Positions 62,768 through 64,000 of a stretch of 64,000 bases of DNA are shown here, piece by piece. This DNA is from Ancylostoma caninum (taxonomy: Eukaryota; Nematoda; Chromadorea; Rhabditida; Ancylostomatidae). Under the pieces are notes generated by a model that was not told the origin of the DNA, did no database searches, and saw nothing but the letters and a program-made list of their open reading frames with translations. A program made the position numbers and the translations under genes. The DNA lies in the NCBI GenBank assembly GCA_037903475.1, contig JBAJFG010000111.1, positions 1,798,001-1,862,000 of the forward strand. The letters are read 5' to 3'. How positions within the stretch are numbered: position 1 is the first letter of the stretch; each line of letters starts with the position of its first letter.

Positions 62768-64000
62768 GAAGCAGAGAAATTCCGAGGAAAGCATCTGAAG
62801 CCAGCGAGCGAGACCAGTCAGTCTCATCACGAGAATGATGTGTCTGGAGCAGCGATGCTTCGGAAATGTTGAAGCGAACGAAGTGAAAAAGATGTTTTAA
62901 ATTAGATGGTGAGTCAGGACATGTCTGCAATTACGTATGATTCAATCCACGGAAATTTCCTTGATTTTGTATCTGGTTTTACTGATGAAAAACAAGTGTC
63001 TGGCGTTCCATAAATTCTTCTTCCAATCGCTCCAAAATTGTTGCGAACGTATTTAATTACAATGTGAATAGATAGTCCCTCTAAACGTCATTTATTTCGT
63101 ACTTCGTCATTCCAATGGAGGATGGCAGAAGTAGACGGAAAAGCTAGTCAAAAAGCTTTGTTTAGAGGAAACGGCACAAGGCAAAATATTCAGTTTGTGT
63201 ACATATTAAGCAGTATTGAAGGAAATACCCCAACAAGTAGTTTTCCAGAGCAGCGAATCAATGAAATCCAATGCTAAGAAGTGAAAACGCAATTTTGGTG
63301 GACTTTTTATAAGGTCATTTATTATATTACGTCTTTCCCTCTTAGTTAATGTGTCGATTTGTGATATGCTACTTATTAAGTTCTAGTGAATGTGAAATCT
63401 CATTTTCACCGTGTGCTAACAACCAACTCTGGATTAATTGCGACATTCTGAATATAAAGTATAATGAGAATTGAGTTTATGGCTAAGTGGATAACGGCAA
63501 AGTCCAGTAAAATTATTACTCCTTCACATTAGGCGAAAAACAAGATGCTCTCTCCTAAATGAAGTTGGACGAGTTTCCCGGATACACGCCAGTAGGTTCT
63601 GTTGAATGGATATTGCAGCAGTGCGCTCTAAATAATGCTGAAGGAAGAAGGACTCAATAATCTTTACTCCGAAAACTCGTCCACTTTGACTTAGTAGCAC
63701 AACACAGCCTCTAGAAGACGTCAATAAATTCTGCTACAGGATGAACAGGAAGAGTCAATATAAGGAAGGATGCTCAGAAAATCTCCAAGCTGTCGGAAAG
63801 ACCACATCAGAAATAGATCTCGATCATGTGGCTAAAAAGCGAGAGACGCAGAGATAAAAAAGATTGGGAAGGAGCGCATCAACTATTCGAAAGAAGCACA
63901 GGTCGGTCTGCTGCGGTCCTTCCGAAAATTTGTCTGAGACCTCAATAGTAGGCTGCTCCTTGCCGCCATGAAACTAACTCGACCAATATGTAGAGCTCCC
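62768..64000. other. Region upstream of the kinase gene
   Basis: The sequence just 5' of the kinase ATG stays open in frame to 62827 and contains a GGCTTCAG acceptor-like site immediately before an ATG at 62794. It could be untranslated leader or extra N-terminus. Beyond about 62930 I see no exon, repeat or other recognisable element. Confidence 0.4.

Overview
The window looks like nuclear DNA of a parasitic roundworm, probably a strongylid (hookworm-like) nematode. The evidence is compact protein-coding exons of roughly 50-200 nt, introns from about 40 nt to several kb with TTTTCAG-type acceptors, AT-rich spacers, TTAGGC telomere-like units inside a repeat, and possible spliced-leader acceptors just upstream of two start codons. 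The species is inferred. Every gene model below was spliced by eye from GT/AG sites and reading phase, with no RNA or database support.

Layout. (1) 1-5.9 kb, plus strand: two sets of phase-consistent exons (3-1869 and 4294-5898) that are the 3' end of one or two genes for Ser-rich, disordered proteins I cannot identify. (2) 6.3-10.1 kb, minus strand: a complete ten-exon gene for a 405-residue biogenic-amine GPCR, most like octopamine/tyramine/adrenergic receptors. It is tail-to-tail with the plus-strand gene. (3) 10.1-27.6 kb: no gene recognised; two GC-rich islands lie here. (4) 27.6-37.6 kb, minus strand: a ten-exon gene for a secreted, probably GPI-anchored protein with three tandem three-finger (Ly6/activin-receptor-like) domains. 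Its largest intron holds a 1.2-kb element with long terminal inverted repeats that carries two tRNA-like (A box/B box) modules. (5) 37.7-50.9 kb: mostly non-coding, with homopolymer-C tracts, an ATTC microsatellite, a degenerate U6 snRNA copy and a second, rearranged copy of the tRNA-module element. (6) 50.9-62.8 kb, minus strand: a 25-exon gene for a ~1,412-residue protein with an N-terminal MLCK/titin-like kinase domain, a basic calmodulin-binding-like segment preceded by an 18-nt microexon, and a ~1,000-residue Lys/Ser/Thr-rich tail containing an 81-bp in-frame tandem repeat. (7) 62.8-64 kb: nothing recognised.

How the genes relate. There is no operon structure. The GPCR, the three-finger protein and the kinase are separate minus-strand genes with 13-17 kb between them. 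The receptor and a GPI-anchored three-finger protein are both typical of neuronal or cell-surface signalling, but nothing in the sequence links them functionally. The most unusual items are the repeat element with paired pol III-like modules, the triple three-finger architecture, and the kinase tail with its minisatellite and microexon.
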